A DNA stretch of 64,000 bases, taken from assembly GCF_016651105.1 (NCBI RefSeq), contig NZ_JAEKEL010000001.1, forward strand, positions 4,206,001 to 4,270,000, written 5' to 3'. This document shows, piece by piece, positions 54,003-63,114 of the stretch. Made by a program: the position numbers and the translations under genes. The notes under the pieces were generated by a model. It ran no database searches and was not told the DNA's origin. It saw only the letters and a program-made list of their open reading frames with translations. Source of the stretch: Pseudomonas sp. TH15. Lineage in GTDB: Bacteria; Pseudomonadota; Gammaproteobacteria; Pseudomonadales; Pseudomonadaceae. The first letter of the stretch is position 1, and each line of letters begins with the position of its first letter.

Positions 54003-54551
54003 ATGGCTTTTTCGCCAAAGTTTACGTTGGTTGCTGCGTTGTTACTCCTCACGGCGTGCCGCAGCGATCCGATTCACTTTCACACCCTGACCCCGGCACA
54101 ACCTGCACGCGGCAGCGGCGACGAGATCAAGATCGAAGGCATCAGCGTGCCGCCTCAGGTGGATCGTCCGCAGATCGTCATTCGCCAAGGAAACACTGGC
54201 TTGGCGATCCTCGAAACCGACTGGTGGGGTGCAAGCCTTGCGGATGAATTGCGCAGCGCTCTGGTGGACCAACTGTCGAACGCCAACCCGCAGCACAAAG
54301 TGTCGCTGCGGGTGGATGTGCAGCGCTTCGACTCGATTCCAGGCCAGTACGGCTTGATCGACGTCAAATGGCGCCTGCGGCCACTCGGCGCCGGCGATAA
54401 CACGCTGGTCACCTGCCGCAGCACGTTGCAGACGCCGTCAGGGCCGTCCATCGACGATCTGGTGACCGCCCAGCAGAACAACGTCAAACGCCTGGCCGCG
54501 GTGATCAGTCAGGGCGCAGGAAACCCGCGGGTTTGCCCACCCTCCTCCTGA
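54003..54551 (+). CDS. pqiC: PqiC-like outer-membrane lipoprotein
   Basis: This 182-residue lipoprotein has a signal peptide ending in the lipobox LLTAC, so Cys19 is lipidated. The body fits the ABC-type transport auxiliary/PqiC domain (VDRPQIVIRQGNTGLAILETDWWGASLADELRSAL). PqiC anchors the PqiB needle at the outer membrane. Its end overlaps the convergent sensor-kinase gene by about 40 bases. Confidence 0.83.
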   Translation: MAFSPKFTLVAALLLLTACRSDPIHFHTLTPAQPARGSGDEIKIEGISVPPQVDRPQIVIRQGNTGLAILETDWWGASLADELRSALVDQLSNANPQHKVSLRVDVQRFDSIPGQYGLIDVKWRLRPLGAGDNTLVTCRSTLQTPSGPSIDDLVTAQQNNVKRLAAVISQGAGNPRVCPPSS

Positions 54552-55813
54552 GCCAGCATCACGGTAAAACGACAGCCATTGGGCTCGCGGGTGGTGAGTT
54601 GCACCTGCCAGTGTTGCTGGCTGCAGATCCGCTGCACCAGCGACAGCCCCAGCCCAAGCCCCTCGCCGCGCTGTTGATCGCCGCGCACGAAGGGCTGGAA
54701 CATCGCATGACGTTGCTCCTCCGGGATGCCGATGCCGCTGTCTTCGACCACAAAACTGTTGTCGCCCAGCGTCAGGCGTACGTAGCCGTGGTCGGTGTAA
54801 TGCCAGGCGTTGCGCAACAGGTTGCCCATCACCGATTGCAATAACGTCAGGTTGTACGGCGCCGCAGCGGCGTGTTGCGCGTCATAGACAAACGTCAGAC
54901 CTTTCTCGCGGATCAGCTTCCCCCAGACTTCAACCTGGGCATCGGCGACTTCCTTGAGTGTGCACGCTGACTCAATGCCCATCTCTTCAGGCTTGCGCGC
55001 CAGCATCAGAAAGGTTTCCACCAATTGGCGCATTTCATCGCTGGCACGGGCGATGCGGTTGACCTGCGCGGTCGAACGAGCCTCCAGCGAGGGATTGGCC
55101 AGGAGCAACTCGCAGGAACTGGCCAGCACCATCAGCGGTGTGCGCAGTTCGTGGCTGACGTCGCTGGTGAAGAGTTTTTCGCGGCTCAGGGTTTGTCGCA
55201 GGCGTCCAAGTGTCTGATCGAACGACAACGCCAGTTCGCCCACTTCATCGGCGGCGTAGTCCGGGTGCAAGGGTGGCGCCAGGTCGATGAGCTGGTCGCG
55301 ATGACGAACCTGTTGTGCCAGGCGAATCACTGGCGCCATCACCCGCCGCGCCAGCAGTCGGCCCAGCACCAGGGCGAGCATGATGCTCAGGATGAAACCG
55401 ATGATCACCACAATGAACAGCAGGCGTTCACGCTGCTCAAGACTTTCCTGGTCACGCAACAGCACATACTTGCGCCCAGCGATTGATTCGACCATCGCGT
55501 AGAAATCATCGCCGTGAAATTTGATCTCCTGAAACCCTGTGGGCAGCGCAGCCAGTTGCGTGGTCATTGCCAACGGCCCCTGACCGCCCTCAACAAAGAA
55601 CAGCTCGCTTTTTTCCGGCTTGTGGCTCCATTGGCTGACATCGTCCATCGCCAGCAATCGATGCAGGCCGCCACTGAGCGTGGTGGTGGTCAACTTGCGT
55701 TCCACAAGGTGCACGGTGGCGACAATGCCCAGTGCAAACACACCGGCGACAAAAGCGCTCATCAAGGCGAATACGATCACAATCCGTTTTGTCAGGCTGT
55801 GTTTGAGATCCAT
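54509..55813 (-). CDS. Sensor histidine kinase without adjacent response regulator
   Basis: This 434-residue kinase has two membrane helices (about 9-37 and 131-151) around a short periplasmic sensor. A HAMP-like linker, a dimerisation domain with phospho-acceptor H221 (SDVSHELRTPL), and an ATPase domain (NLLRNAWHYTDHG, VEDSGIGIPEEQ, GEGLGLGLSLVQRIC) follow. The layout resembles the ColS/PmrB kinases that watch the envelope. I chose the ATG at 55813 as the family start. No response-regulator gene lies on either side, so its partner is elsewhere or lost. It is divergent from the phosphatase/ArnT-like genes. Confidence 0.83.
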   Translation of the reverse strand: MDLKHSLTKRIVIVFALMSAFVAGVFALGIVATVHLVERKLTTTTLSGGLHRLLAMDDVSQWSHKPEKSELFFVEGGQGPLAMTTQLAALPTGFQEIKFHGDDFYAMVESIAGRKYVLLRDQESLEQRERLLFIVVIIGFILSIMLALVLGRLLARRVMAPVIRLAQQVRHRDQLIDLAPPLHPDYAADEVGELALSFDQTLGRLRQTLSREKLFTSDVSHELRTPLMVLASSCELLLANPSLEARSTAQVNRIARASDEMRQLVETFLMLARKPEEMGIESACTLKEVADAQVEVWGKLIREKGLTFVYDAQHAAAAPYNLTLLQSVMGNLLRNAWHYTDHGYVRLTLGDNSFVVEDSGIGIPEEQRHAMFQPFVRGDQQRGEGLGLGLSLVQRICSQQHWQVQLTTREPNGCRFTVMLAQEEGGQTRGFPAP

Positions 55814-55991
55814 CCGGCTGGGCGACTCCACTGCTGTTGTCAGGCACACAGGCAACCATAGACCAGCGCGACGCTGGCGCAAAGGCTGCAGCTTCACCTC
55901 GACCACTGCGCGATGTTAAGTCCCGCTGGCAAACATAAACGCCATTTGCGTTTAATTATCAAATAGCCGTTTTAGTTCGAGCATTCAAACG

Positions 55992-56007
55992 CTCGCATTT
56001 TTTTCAC
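55992..56007 (+). promoter_or_regulatory. Possible ColR-type binding site
   Basis: CTCGCATTTTTTTCAC fits the ColR consensus as I recall it (YYNASNNYTTTTTCAC) with one mismatch. It lies about 100 bases before the phosphatase gene start and between divergent kinase and phosphatase genes. It would link the envelope genes downstream to ColRS-type control. The consensus is from memory. Confidence 0.3.
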
Positions 56008-56109
56008 ATGTTCTTCACTGCGCCCCGACGAAGCGACACGTAGTGTTCAGGCTGCATTCAAGTAGACCGTCGTAAAGTTGCTCGCTGCCTGAGCGTTACG
56101 TTGCTTTGA

Positions 56110-56808
56110 ATGACAAGTCGAAAGTTGAAAGGGGCAACATTTGTGGCGCAATTATTTCAATTAAAAAGTTTATCCAAGTCACAACGATCGCCTCGTTTGC
56201 GCCTGCTCATTGCGCTGGCTTGCGTCGCCCTGGTGGCCATACTGGTCAGTGGTTTTGTCTGGTGGCCACGCTCGCCGACGGACCTTGATCACGCTGACCG
56301 GCGCATCACTGCCGAGTGGATGGGCGCTTGGCAGGCAGGCGAAGTGGTCGCGCTGGTACGTCATACCGAACGTTGTGATCGCTCAAGCAACACGTGCCTG
56401 GGGCCGGCTGACGGCATCACTCGGGCCGGCAGCCAGGCTGCCGCCGACGTCGGTCAGGGTTTTGTTCGGCTCGGCATGCAACAGGCGCAAATCGTCAGCA
56501 GCCCAATGACGCGTACGGCGCAAACCGCGCATTACATGTTCGACTTTGAGGCCAGCACTCAAGACTGGCTCGCCACCTGTGGCCCGACCCTGCGCGACGA
56601 AATCATCGCGCACAAAACAGCGCAGCAGAATCTCGTGCTGGTCACTCACAGTGGTTGTATCAGCGACCTGGAAAAACAGAGCGGTTTTCCCCATGCAATT
56701 GCCGCCCAATACGGCAGCGTATTGCTGGTGCGTATTAACAGTCAGCAGCAACTTACAGTCCTGGGAATCATCAACCCCGCGTTTTGGCAAACTACACTGA
56801 ATAAATAA
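56110..56808 (+). CDS. Histidine phosphatase-family membrane protein
   Basis: This 232-residue protein has one N-terminal membrane helix (LRLLIALACVALVAILVSGFVWW) and a periplasmic histidine phosphatase domain. VALVRHTERCD carries the phospho-accepting His of the RHG/RHT motif, and LVLVTHSGCISD the second His. It resembles Ais/PmrG-type proteins that act on lipopolysaccharide phosphates. Two ArnT-like transferase genes follow on the same strand, which supports a lipid A or envelope role. The substrate is unproven. Confidence 0.8.
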   Translation: MTSRKLKGATFVAQLFQLKSLSKSQRSPRLRLLIALACVALVAILVSGFVWWPRSPTDLDHADRRITAEWMGAWQAGEVVALVRHTERCDRSSNTCLGPADGITRAGSQAAADVGQGFVRLGMQQAQIVSSPMTRTAQTAHYMFDFEASTQDWLATCGPTLRDEIIAHKTAQQNLVLVTHSGCISDLEKQSGFPHAIAAQYGSVLLVRINSQQQLTVLGIINPAFWQTTLNK

Positions 56809-56863
56809 CGCTAAACAAACCCGAAGTTCGCACCAGACATTTCTTTCGCGCCAAGGTCCAGTC

Positions 56864-58576
56864 ATGACGTCTGATAACAAACCGCTGCGCCACGCTGCCC
56901 GGCATTTATCGCCAGCCCCGTCGATAATCGAGCGCTGGGCCATCCCGGGGCTGATTTTCGCCTTCGTGCTGTTTTATCTGTTGCCACTGATGAGCCACGG
57001 TTTGTGGATCCCCGATGAAACCCGCTATGGCCAGATCAGCCAGGAAATGCTTCTGAGCGGCAACTGGGTTGCGCCGCACTTCATGGGCATCCGCTATTTC
57101 GAAAAACCCATCGCCGGCTACTGGATGATCGCCATCGGCCAGGCCGTGTTCGGCGATAACCTGTTTGGTGTACGAATCGCCTCGGCGTTGAGCACCGGGC
57201 TGAGCGTCTGGCTGACTTACCTGATTGCCCGTCGCCTGTGGAACGACCCGCGTAAAAGTGGCGCCTGTGCGTTGCTCTACATGAGTTTTGGGTTGATCGC
57301 CGGGCAAGCCGGTTATGCGAATCTCGATCCGCAGTTCACGCTCTGGGTCAATCTGAGCCTGGTTGCGTTGTGGTTTGCCATCGATAGCTCATCGTCCAAA
57401 GAACGAATTGGTGCGTGGGCCGTATTGGGCGCCGCGTGTGGCATGGGCTTCATGACCAAGGGATTCCTCGCCTGGCTGTTGCCGGTGTTGATCGCCCTGC
57501 CCTACATGCTGTGGCAGCGACGCTTGGGCGAATTGTTGCGCTACGGGCCGATAGCGGTCGTCGTGGCGGCCGTGGTCTGCTTGCCGTGGGTGCTTGCCAT
57601 TCACTATCGGGAACCGGACTTCTGGCGGTTTTTCTTCTGGCACGAACACATTCGCCGGTTCGCCGCCGAAGATGCACAACACACCCGTCCGTGGTGGTTC
57701 TATCTGCCAATGCTGGTGGTATCGAGCCTGCCGTGGGCCGCGTTGCTGCCATCGACCTTTATCCAGGCCTGGAAGAACAAGCGCCAACCGGCGATTGGCT
57801 TTCTGCTGCTGTGGATGCTGTTGCCGCTGGCGTTTTTCAGCCTGAGCAAGGGCAAGTTGCCGACCTACATCATGCCGTGCCTGCTGCCGCTGGCGTTGCT
57901 GATGGGGCATACCGTGGTGGGTCTGATTGAACAGGCGAAAGGCCGGGCCCTGCGTATTAACGGTGTACTCAATGTGGTGCTGGCCAGCGCTGCGCTGATC
58001 GGCTTGGTTTACGTACAAGCGACCCGGGAAATTTTCGAAAACACGGAGATGTTCAGCCTGTCCCTTGGCTACATCGTGCTGGCCGGCTGGATCATCGCCA
58101 ACGCAGTGCAAGTCTCGCGGCCATTGACGCTCTGGGCGGCGCCGGCGCTGGGGATCTTTCTGCTGGTGGCGCTGCTGCCGGCCGCGATGCCCGGCAAGAT
58201 CGTCAACAGCAAGATGCCTGACCAGTTTATCGCCGAACACCTGGATGCCTTGGGTCAGACGAGCTCATTACTCAGTAACGACCTGGGCGCGGCGTCGGCG
58301 TTGTCCTGGCGGTTGAAGCGTCCGCAAGTCGATCTGTTCAACACTATCGGTGAGCTGAAATATGGTCTCGACGACCCAGCCATGGCTTCGCGCAAAGTCA
58401 CCATGGATAACGTCGGCCAATGGATGACCGAAGCGCGCAAGAAAGGCTCGGTCGGGGTGGTGATGCGGGTCAACAGTGTTCAGGAAGTTCAGGAAGTCGC
58501 CTTGTTGCCCGTGGACGGCAAACGCTACCAGCGCGGCAACCTGGAAATTCTGATCTTCCCGCAAACCCAGCCCTGA
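56864..58576 (+). CDS. ArnT-like glycosyltransferase (family 39-type, lipid-carrier dependent) 1
   Basis: This 570-residue protein has about 12 membrane helices. The first periplasmic loop carries WIPDETRYGQISQEML, holding the acidic residues of the ArnT/PMT active site, and FEKPIAGYWM. A soluble C-terminal domain follows. ArnT moves aminoarabinose from undecaprenyl phosphate to lipid A. Many pseudomonad homologues act on other sugars. No arnBCAD genes are seen here. It lies 55 bases after the phosphatase gene and before a second paralogue. Confidence 0.83.
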   Translation: MTSDNKPLRHAARHLSPAPSIIERWAIPGLIFAFVLFYLLPLMSHGLWIPDETRYGQISQEMLLSGNWVAPHFMGIRYFEKPIAGYWMIAIGQAVFGDNLFGVRIASALSTGLSVWLTYLIARRLWNDPRKSGACALLYMSFGLIAGQAGYANLDPQFTLWVNLSLVALWFAIDSSSSKERIGAWAVLGAACGMGFMTKGFLAWLLPVLIALPYMLWQRRLGELLRYGPIAVVVAAVVCLPWVLAIHYREPDFWRFFFWHEHIRRFAAEDAQHTRPWWFYLPMLVVSSLPWAALLPSTFIQAWKNKRQPAIGFLLLWMLLPLAFFSLSKGKLPTYIMPCLLPLALLMGHTVVGLIEQAKGRALRINGVLNVVLASAALIGLVYVQATREIFENTEMFSLSLGYIVLAGWIIANAVQVSRPLTLWAAPALGIFLLVALLPAAMPGKIVNSKMPDQFIAEHLDALGQTSSLLSNDLGAASALSWRLKRPQVDLFNTIGELKYGLDDPAMASRKVTMDNVGQWMTEARKKGSVGVVMRVNSVQEVQEVALLPVDGKRYQRGNLEILIFPQTQP

Positions 58577-58615
58577 GTTGTAACAACAAAAATTAAACCT
58601 GTGGGAGCGGCTGCC

Positions 58616-58709
58616 TGTGGCGAGGGAGCTTGCTCCCGCTCGAGTGCGCAGCGCTCGCAGGATTTTGGGGCCGCTTCGCAGCCCGGCGCGAGCAAGCTCG
58701 CTCGCCACA
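58616..58709. repeat. REP inverted pair (20-base arms)
   Basis: TGTGGCGAGGGAGCTTGCTC (58616-58635) pairs with its complement at 58690-58709 with one mismatch. This is the GCGAG..AGCTTGCTC REP type common in Pseudomonas. A related GTGGGAGCGG string lies just before. It lies between the two ArnT-like genes and may tune their relative expression. Confidence 0.78.
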
Positions 58710-58773
58710 AATGCGGTGTTCGCCACCTCTACCAATGTATGCAACTACTTAAAGTTCTACAGGGAAACCCTCA

Positions 58774-60291
58774 ATGAAGTTTTGGGCAAGTGACAGGGGC
58801 GCGCTGTGGCTCCTGCTGGGCGCGACTGCGCTGATGTTGTTGTTGGGTTTGGGCACTCGGGAGTTGTGGGGCGCGGAAACCCGCTGGGCCAACATCGCCC
58901 TGCAGATGCTCCAGAGTGGTGACTACTTCGACCCTTATCTCAAGGGCGGGCCGTATTACGATAAACCGCTGCCGTCCTATTGGCTGATCACCGCCACGGC
59001 GTGGCTGACCGGCGGCCTGGGTCACTGGTCGCTGCGTCTGTCGTCGGTGATATCGGCGTGGCTGAGCGTCTGGCTGGTGTACCTGATCGGCGAACAATTG
59101 TTTCGCAAAGGCACCGGCCTGATCGCTGGCTGGATGCTGGCGACGACTTTCTACTTCATATTCTGGGCGCGGGTTGCCACGGCCGACATCTTGACCGTGT
59201 GCGGCGTACTCGCGGCGGTCTGGTGGTACTGGCGCGGACCGGACGACACGCGCCTGGGTCGCTACCTGGTGTTTTTCCTGCTGTTGTCGCTGACCTCGCT
59301 GTTCAAGGGTTTGATCGGCTTCATCTTGCCGGGCCTGGTGCTGTTGCCTCATCTGTTGCAGGAAGGTCGCTGGAAGCGCCACCTCAACCTGCGGCTCTGT
59401 CTGGCCCTGGTGATTGCCGGCGTGTTCTACATGACGCCATTCATCCTGTCCCACTTCTACGGCGCGCCGACCTACGGCGAAAGTGGCCTGGGCCTGGTAC
59501 TGCGGGAAAACGTCGTGCGGTTTTTCCAGCCGTTCGACAACATTGGCCCGATTTACACTTATCTGATTTACCTGCCGGTCTACACCCTGCCCTGGGCGCC
59601 GTGCTGGATCATCGGATTGTGGGTCGCCATACGTCACTGGCGCAATGTCGAACCCAATACCCGCTGGCTGATCTGGGGCCTGGGCCTGTTGATGCTGTTT
59701 TTCACCGCCAGCGGTAGTCGCCGCAGTTATTACGTGTTGCCACTGGTGCCATTTGCCCAATTGCTTGGCGCCTGGTGGATCACGCGACGCATGGCCCTGC
59801 GCAACGTCGAAGGGCGCGGACTGACAATCGGCTTCGCTATCGCCACCGCTGTATTGGTTGGCGTACTCGGCGTGCTGTATCCCTGGACGAACAGCGGTGG
59901 CGGCGTGATCCGCTTTGGCGAAACCGTGCGCGAACAAGCCAGCAGACAGGCACCGCTGGATCAGTGGCGCATGGTTATGATCGAAGTCGATAACAAAGTG
60001 CCGATGTACCTGCAAACCGGGGGCGCGCCGTTCTATTACGTGCAGGAAAACCAGGACTTCCCCCGCACCGGCGACAGCGCTGCGTTAATGGCTTGGCTTG
60101 AGACCACCAGCGGCCAGCATTGGGATCCTCAGCGCACCATCATTGTGGCGCAATACCGCAATGGCGGTGACCTACCCCTGAACTACCTGAGTGCCGACCA
60201 TCAGGTCATCACCACCACGCCCACCAACGGTGAGCGAATGTTCCATGGTCGTGAAGACCAGAGCGTCGCCTACCTCCCCAATCCCTCCTGA
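58774..60291 (+). CDS. ArnT-like glycosyltransferase (family 39-type, lipid-carrier dependent) 2
   Basis: This 505-residue protein has about 12 membrane helices. A first loop ELWGAETRWANIALQML is followed by YYDKPLPSYWL, matching the ArnT/PMT-type active-site loops. FFTASGSRRSYYVLPLVPFAQ follows. Its soluble tail is shorter than that of its neighbour. It is likely a paralogue with a different sugar or acceptor. It lies after a REP pair and has a hairpin at its 3' end. Confidence 0.82.
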   Translation: MKFWASDRGALWLLLGATALMLLLGLGTRELWGAETRWANIALQMLQSGDYFDPYLKGGPYYDKPLPSYWLITATAWLTGGLGHWSLRLSSVISAWLSVWLVYLIGEQLFRKGTGLIAGWMLATTFYFIFWARVATADILTVCGVLAAVWWYWRGPDDTRLGRYLVFFLLLSLTSLFKGLIGFILPGLVLLPHLLQEGRWKRHLNLRLCLALVIAGVFYMTPFILSHFYGAPTYGESGLGLVLRENVVRFFQPFDNIGPIYTYLIYLPVYTLPWAPCWIIGLWVAIRHWRNVEPNTRWLIWGLGLLMLFFTASGSRRSYYVLPLVPFAQLLGAWWITRRMALRNVEGRGLTIGFAIATAVLVGVLGVLYPWTNSGGGVIRFGETVREQASRQAPLDQWRMVMIEVDNKVPMYLQTGGAPFYYVQENQDFPRTGDSAALMAWLETTSGQHWDPQRTIIVAQYRNGGDLPLNYLSADHQVITTTPTNGERMFHGREDQSVAYLPNPS

Positions 60292-60307
60292 AAGCATGAC
60301 GCTGGAT

Positions 60308-60328
60308 GACGCACGGCAATCGTGCGTC
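60308..60328 (+). terminator. Hairpin after the second ArnT-like gene
   Basis: GACGCACG and CGTGCGTC form a perfect 8-base stem with a 5-base loop, 17 bases after the stop. There is no T run, but the position fits a transcript end. Confidence 0.5.
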
Positions 60329-60426
60329 GCCGAGTCGCTGCTAATCTGAATGGCAATGACATGTATTAACGGTTTGTTTGACGTTTTTTTCTCATTTGCT
60401 TCTCTACATTGCCGGCGGCCCAACAT

Positions 60427-60446
60427 ATGCAAATCATTCGCATTGA
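60427..60446. promoter_or_regulatory. Fur-box-like site upstream of the ferric transporter
   Basis: ATGCAAATCATTCGCATTGA has the interrupted AAT-N-ATT dyad of a Fur box and lies about 60 bases before the iron-binding-protein ATG. It would give iron repression of the operon. The match is by eye. Confidence 0.45.
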
Positions 60447-60501
60447 GGTCCGCGCGCGAATGCCTGCACATAACGTCTGAAAAATCAGGAGCGTTCTCGA
60501 C

Positions 60502-61515
60502 ATGAATCCACTGTTTCCGTCCTTTCTGAAGCGCGCGTTGCTGGCCACTGCCCTGCTCGCTGCCGGTCAGGCCTTTGCGGCCGACAGCGTTGGCCTGGTG
60601 GTCTACAACGCCCAGCACGAAAGCCTGACCAAGGCCTGGGTGGCCGGGTTTACCGAAGAAACCGGCATCCCGGTGACGATCCGCAATGGCGATGACACCG
60701 AGATGGGCAACCAACTGGTGCAGGAAGGCGCGGCATCACCGGCGGACGTGTTTCTCACCGAAAACTCACCGGCCATGGTCTTGGTCGACAACGCCAAGCT
60801 GTTTGCCCCGATCGCCCCGGCGACTCTGGAACAAGTCGATTCGGCCTACCGCCCGGCCCACGGCCAATGGGTCGGCATCGCCGCCCGCTCCACCGTGTTC
60901 GTCTACAACCCGGCCAAACTGGCTGAAAAAGACCTGCCAAAATCCTTGCTCGACCTTGCCAGACCCGAATGGAAAGGTCGCTGGGCCGCCTCCCCGGCAG
61001 GTGCTGATTTTCAGGCCATCGTCGCTGCCGTGCTGGAGCAGAAAGGCGAAGCCGCCACCCTCGACTGGCTCAAAGCAATGAAGACCAACGCCACCGTGTA
61101 TCGCGGCAACAGCGCGGTGCTCAAAGCGGTGAACGCCGGGCAGATCGACAGCGGCGTGATCTACCACTATTACAGCTTCGTCGATCAGTCCAAGACCGGC
61201 GAAAACAGCAACAACACCAAACTGCACTACTTCAAGCATCAGGACCCGGGCGCGTTTGTCAGCACCTCGGGCGCCGGCGTGCTGGCCTCCAGCAAACACC
61301 TGCAGGAAGCGCAGGCATTCGTCAAATACATCACCGGTAAAGAAGGCCAGGAAATACTCCACAGCGGCACATCCTTTGAGTACGCCGTTGGCAAGGACGC
61401 GCAGTCCAATCCGCAACTGGTGCCCCTCAAAGACCTCGATGCGCCGAAAGTCGATGCGTCAAAACTCGACAGCAAAAAAGCCGTCGAGCTGATGACCCAG
61501 GCCGGAATCCTGTAA
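60502..61515 (+). CDS. Ferric iron ABC transporter binding protein (FbpA/SfuA-like)
   Basis: This 337-residue periplasmic protein has a signal peptide (MNPLFPSFLKRALLATALLAAGQAFA). The mature part starts VGLVVYNAQHESLTKAWVAGF. VIYHYYSF near residue 220 gives the tyrosine pair that holds Fe(III), and DVFLTENSP is another family mark. It binds ferric iron in the periplasm for the permease and ATPase that follow. AGGAGC lies before the ATG. It is the first gene of a three-gene operon. Confidence 0.88.
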   Translation: MNPLFPSFLKRALLATALLAAGQAFAADSVGLVVYNAQHESLTKAWVAGFTEETGIPVTIRNGDDTEMGNQLVQEGAASPADVFLTENSPAMVLVDNAKLFAPIAPATLEQVDSAYRPAHGQWVGIAARSTVFVYNPAKLAEKDLPKSLLDLARPEWKGRWAASPAGADFQAIVAAVLEQKGEAATLDWLKAMKTNATVYRGNSAVLKAVNAGQIDSGVIYHYYSFVDQSKTGENSNNTKLHYFKHQDPGAFVSTSGAGVLASSKHLQEAQAFVKYITGKEGQEILHSGTSFEYAVGKDAQSNPQLVPLKDLDAPKVDASKLDSKKAVELMTQAGIL

Positions 61516-63114
61516 GTGCTCCCGGAAAACTTGCCGGCGCAAGTTGCTGCGGCCTCATCCGCCCACCTGCCCCGCAGCGCCCGCTCCCTCACAGGGCGCG
61601 GGCGCTCGTGGGTGGTGGCGTTGGCGATCAGCGTTTCACTGTTGTCGCTGCTGCCGATCGCATTTGTGATCGGTGTGTCGTGGGCCACCGGCTGGCCGAC
61701 CATCGAAGCCTTGGTATTTCGCCCGCGGGTCGCAGAGTTGCTGATCAACACCGTGCTGTTGGTGCTGTTCACCCTGCCCCTGTGCATCGTGCTCGGCACT
61801 ACACTGGCCTGGTTAACCGAACGCACCAACCTGCCCGGCCGGCGCTGGTGGTCATTACTGGCCGTGGCGCCGCTGGCGGTGCCGGCGTTCGTCCACAGTT
61901 ATGCATGGGTCAGTCTGATTCCCTCGATTCACGGTTTGCCGGCCGGTGTGCTGGTGTCGGTGATCGCCTATTTTCCGTTTCTCTATCTGCCGATTGCGGC
62001 GACCTTGCGGCGTCTCGATCCGGCCATCGAGGATGTCGCCGAATCCCTTGGCCTGAAGCCCTGGGCGGTGTTTTTCCGGGTGGTGTTGCCACAGTTGCGC
62101 CTGGCCATCTGTGGCGGTGCGCTGCTGGTGGGGTTACATCTGCTGGCCGAATACGGCCTCTACGCGATGATTCGCTTCGACACCTTCACCACGGCGATTT
62201 TCGATCAGTTCAAATCGACCTTCAACGGCCCGGCCGCGAACATGCTCGCCGGTGTATTAGCGTTGTGTTGTCTGGCGATGCTCACCGTCGAGTCCGCCGC
62301 CCGTGGCAAGGCACGGTATGCCCGCGTCGGCTCTGGCAGCGCTCGCGAACAACGCACCGTGCTGTTAGGCAAAGGCACCGTCGCCCTCGGCCTGAGCCTG
62401 CAAACCCTGACCTGTCTACTGGCCCTCGGCGTGCCGTTGCTGACGCTCGGCCGCTGGCTGATCGCTGGTGGCCTCGACGTCTGGGAAGGTGGCGAGCTCT
62501 TGCCTGCGTTGCTGCAAACCCTGTCGTTCGGCGTGGCTGGCGCGTTGTTGACCAGCCTGGCGGCGATCCCGATTGCCTGGTTGTCGATCCGCTCGCCGGG
62601 CCGTCTGCAACGAGTATTGGAAAGCTGCAACTACATCACCAGTTCGTTGCCCGGCATTGTGGTTGCCCTGGCCTTGGTGACGGTGACGATTCACTTTGCC
62701 CGGCCGATCTACCAGACCACCATCACCGTGCTGCTGGCTTATCTGCTGATGTTTCTGCCCCGGGCACTGGTGAGTTTGCGTGCCGGCATCGCTCAGGCAC
62801 CGGTGGAACTGGAGAACATGGCCCGCAGCCTCGGTCGATCCCCCGGCCGGGCTCTTTGGCTGATCACCTTGCGCCTCGCGGCTCCGGGTGCTGCTGCCGG
62901 CGCCGCGCTGGTGTTCCTGGCGATCACCAACGAGTTGACCGCCACCCTGCTGTTGGCACCGAACGGCACACGCACCCTGGCCACCGGATTCTGGGCCATG
63001 ACCAGTGAAATCGACTACGCGGCGGCAGCGCCCTACGCGTTGATCATGATCTTGCTGTCGTTGCCACTGACCGGCCTTCTTTATCACCAATCCAAACGCA
63101 CGGCTGGCCGATGA
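61516..63114 (+). CDS. Ferric iron ABC transporter permease (FbpB/SfuB-like)
   Basis: This 532-residue double-length permease has two homologous halves. Each carries the EAA-type docking loop: EDVAESLGLKPWAVFFRVVLPQLR near residue 174, and ENMARSLGRSPGRALWLITLRLA near 434. This fused arrangement is usual for FbpB/SfuB. The GTG start follows the binding-protein stop directly, and the stop overlaps the ATPase start by 4 bases, so translation is coupled throughout. Confidence 0.87.
   Translation: MLPENLPAQVAAASSAHLPRSARSLTGRGRSWVVALAISVSLLSLLPIAFVIGVSWATGWPTIEALVFRPRVAELLINTVLLVLFTLPLCIVLGTTLAWLTERTNLPGRRWWSLLAVAPLAVPAFVHSYAWVSLIPSIHGLPAGVLVSVIAYFPFLYLPIAATLRRLDPAIEDVAESLGLKPWAVFFRVVLPQLRLAICGGALLVGLHLLAEYGLYAMIRFDTFTTAIFDQFKSTFNGPAANMLAGVLALCCLAMLTVESAARGKARYARVGSGSAREQRTVLLGKGTVALGLSLQTLTCLLALGVPLLTLGRWLIAGGLDVWEGGELLPALLQTLSFGVAGALLTSLAAIPIAWLSIRSPGRLQRVLESCNYITSSLPGIVVALALVTVTIHFARPIYQTTITVLLAYLLMFLPRALVSLRAGIAQAPVELENMARSLGRSPGRALWLITLRLAAPGAAAGAALVFLAITNELTATLLLAPNGTRTLATGFWAMTSEIDYAAAAPYALIMILLSLPLTGLLYHQSKRTAGR

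Noticed and set aside
58771..60015. 414-codon minus-strand ORF opposite the second ArnT-like gene
   Set aside because: Shadow ORF with a Gln/Arg/His-rich composition typical of antisense frames of membrane proteins.
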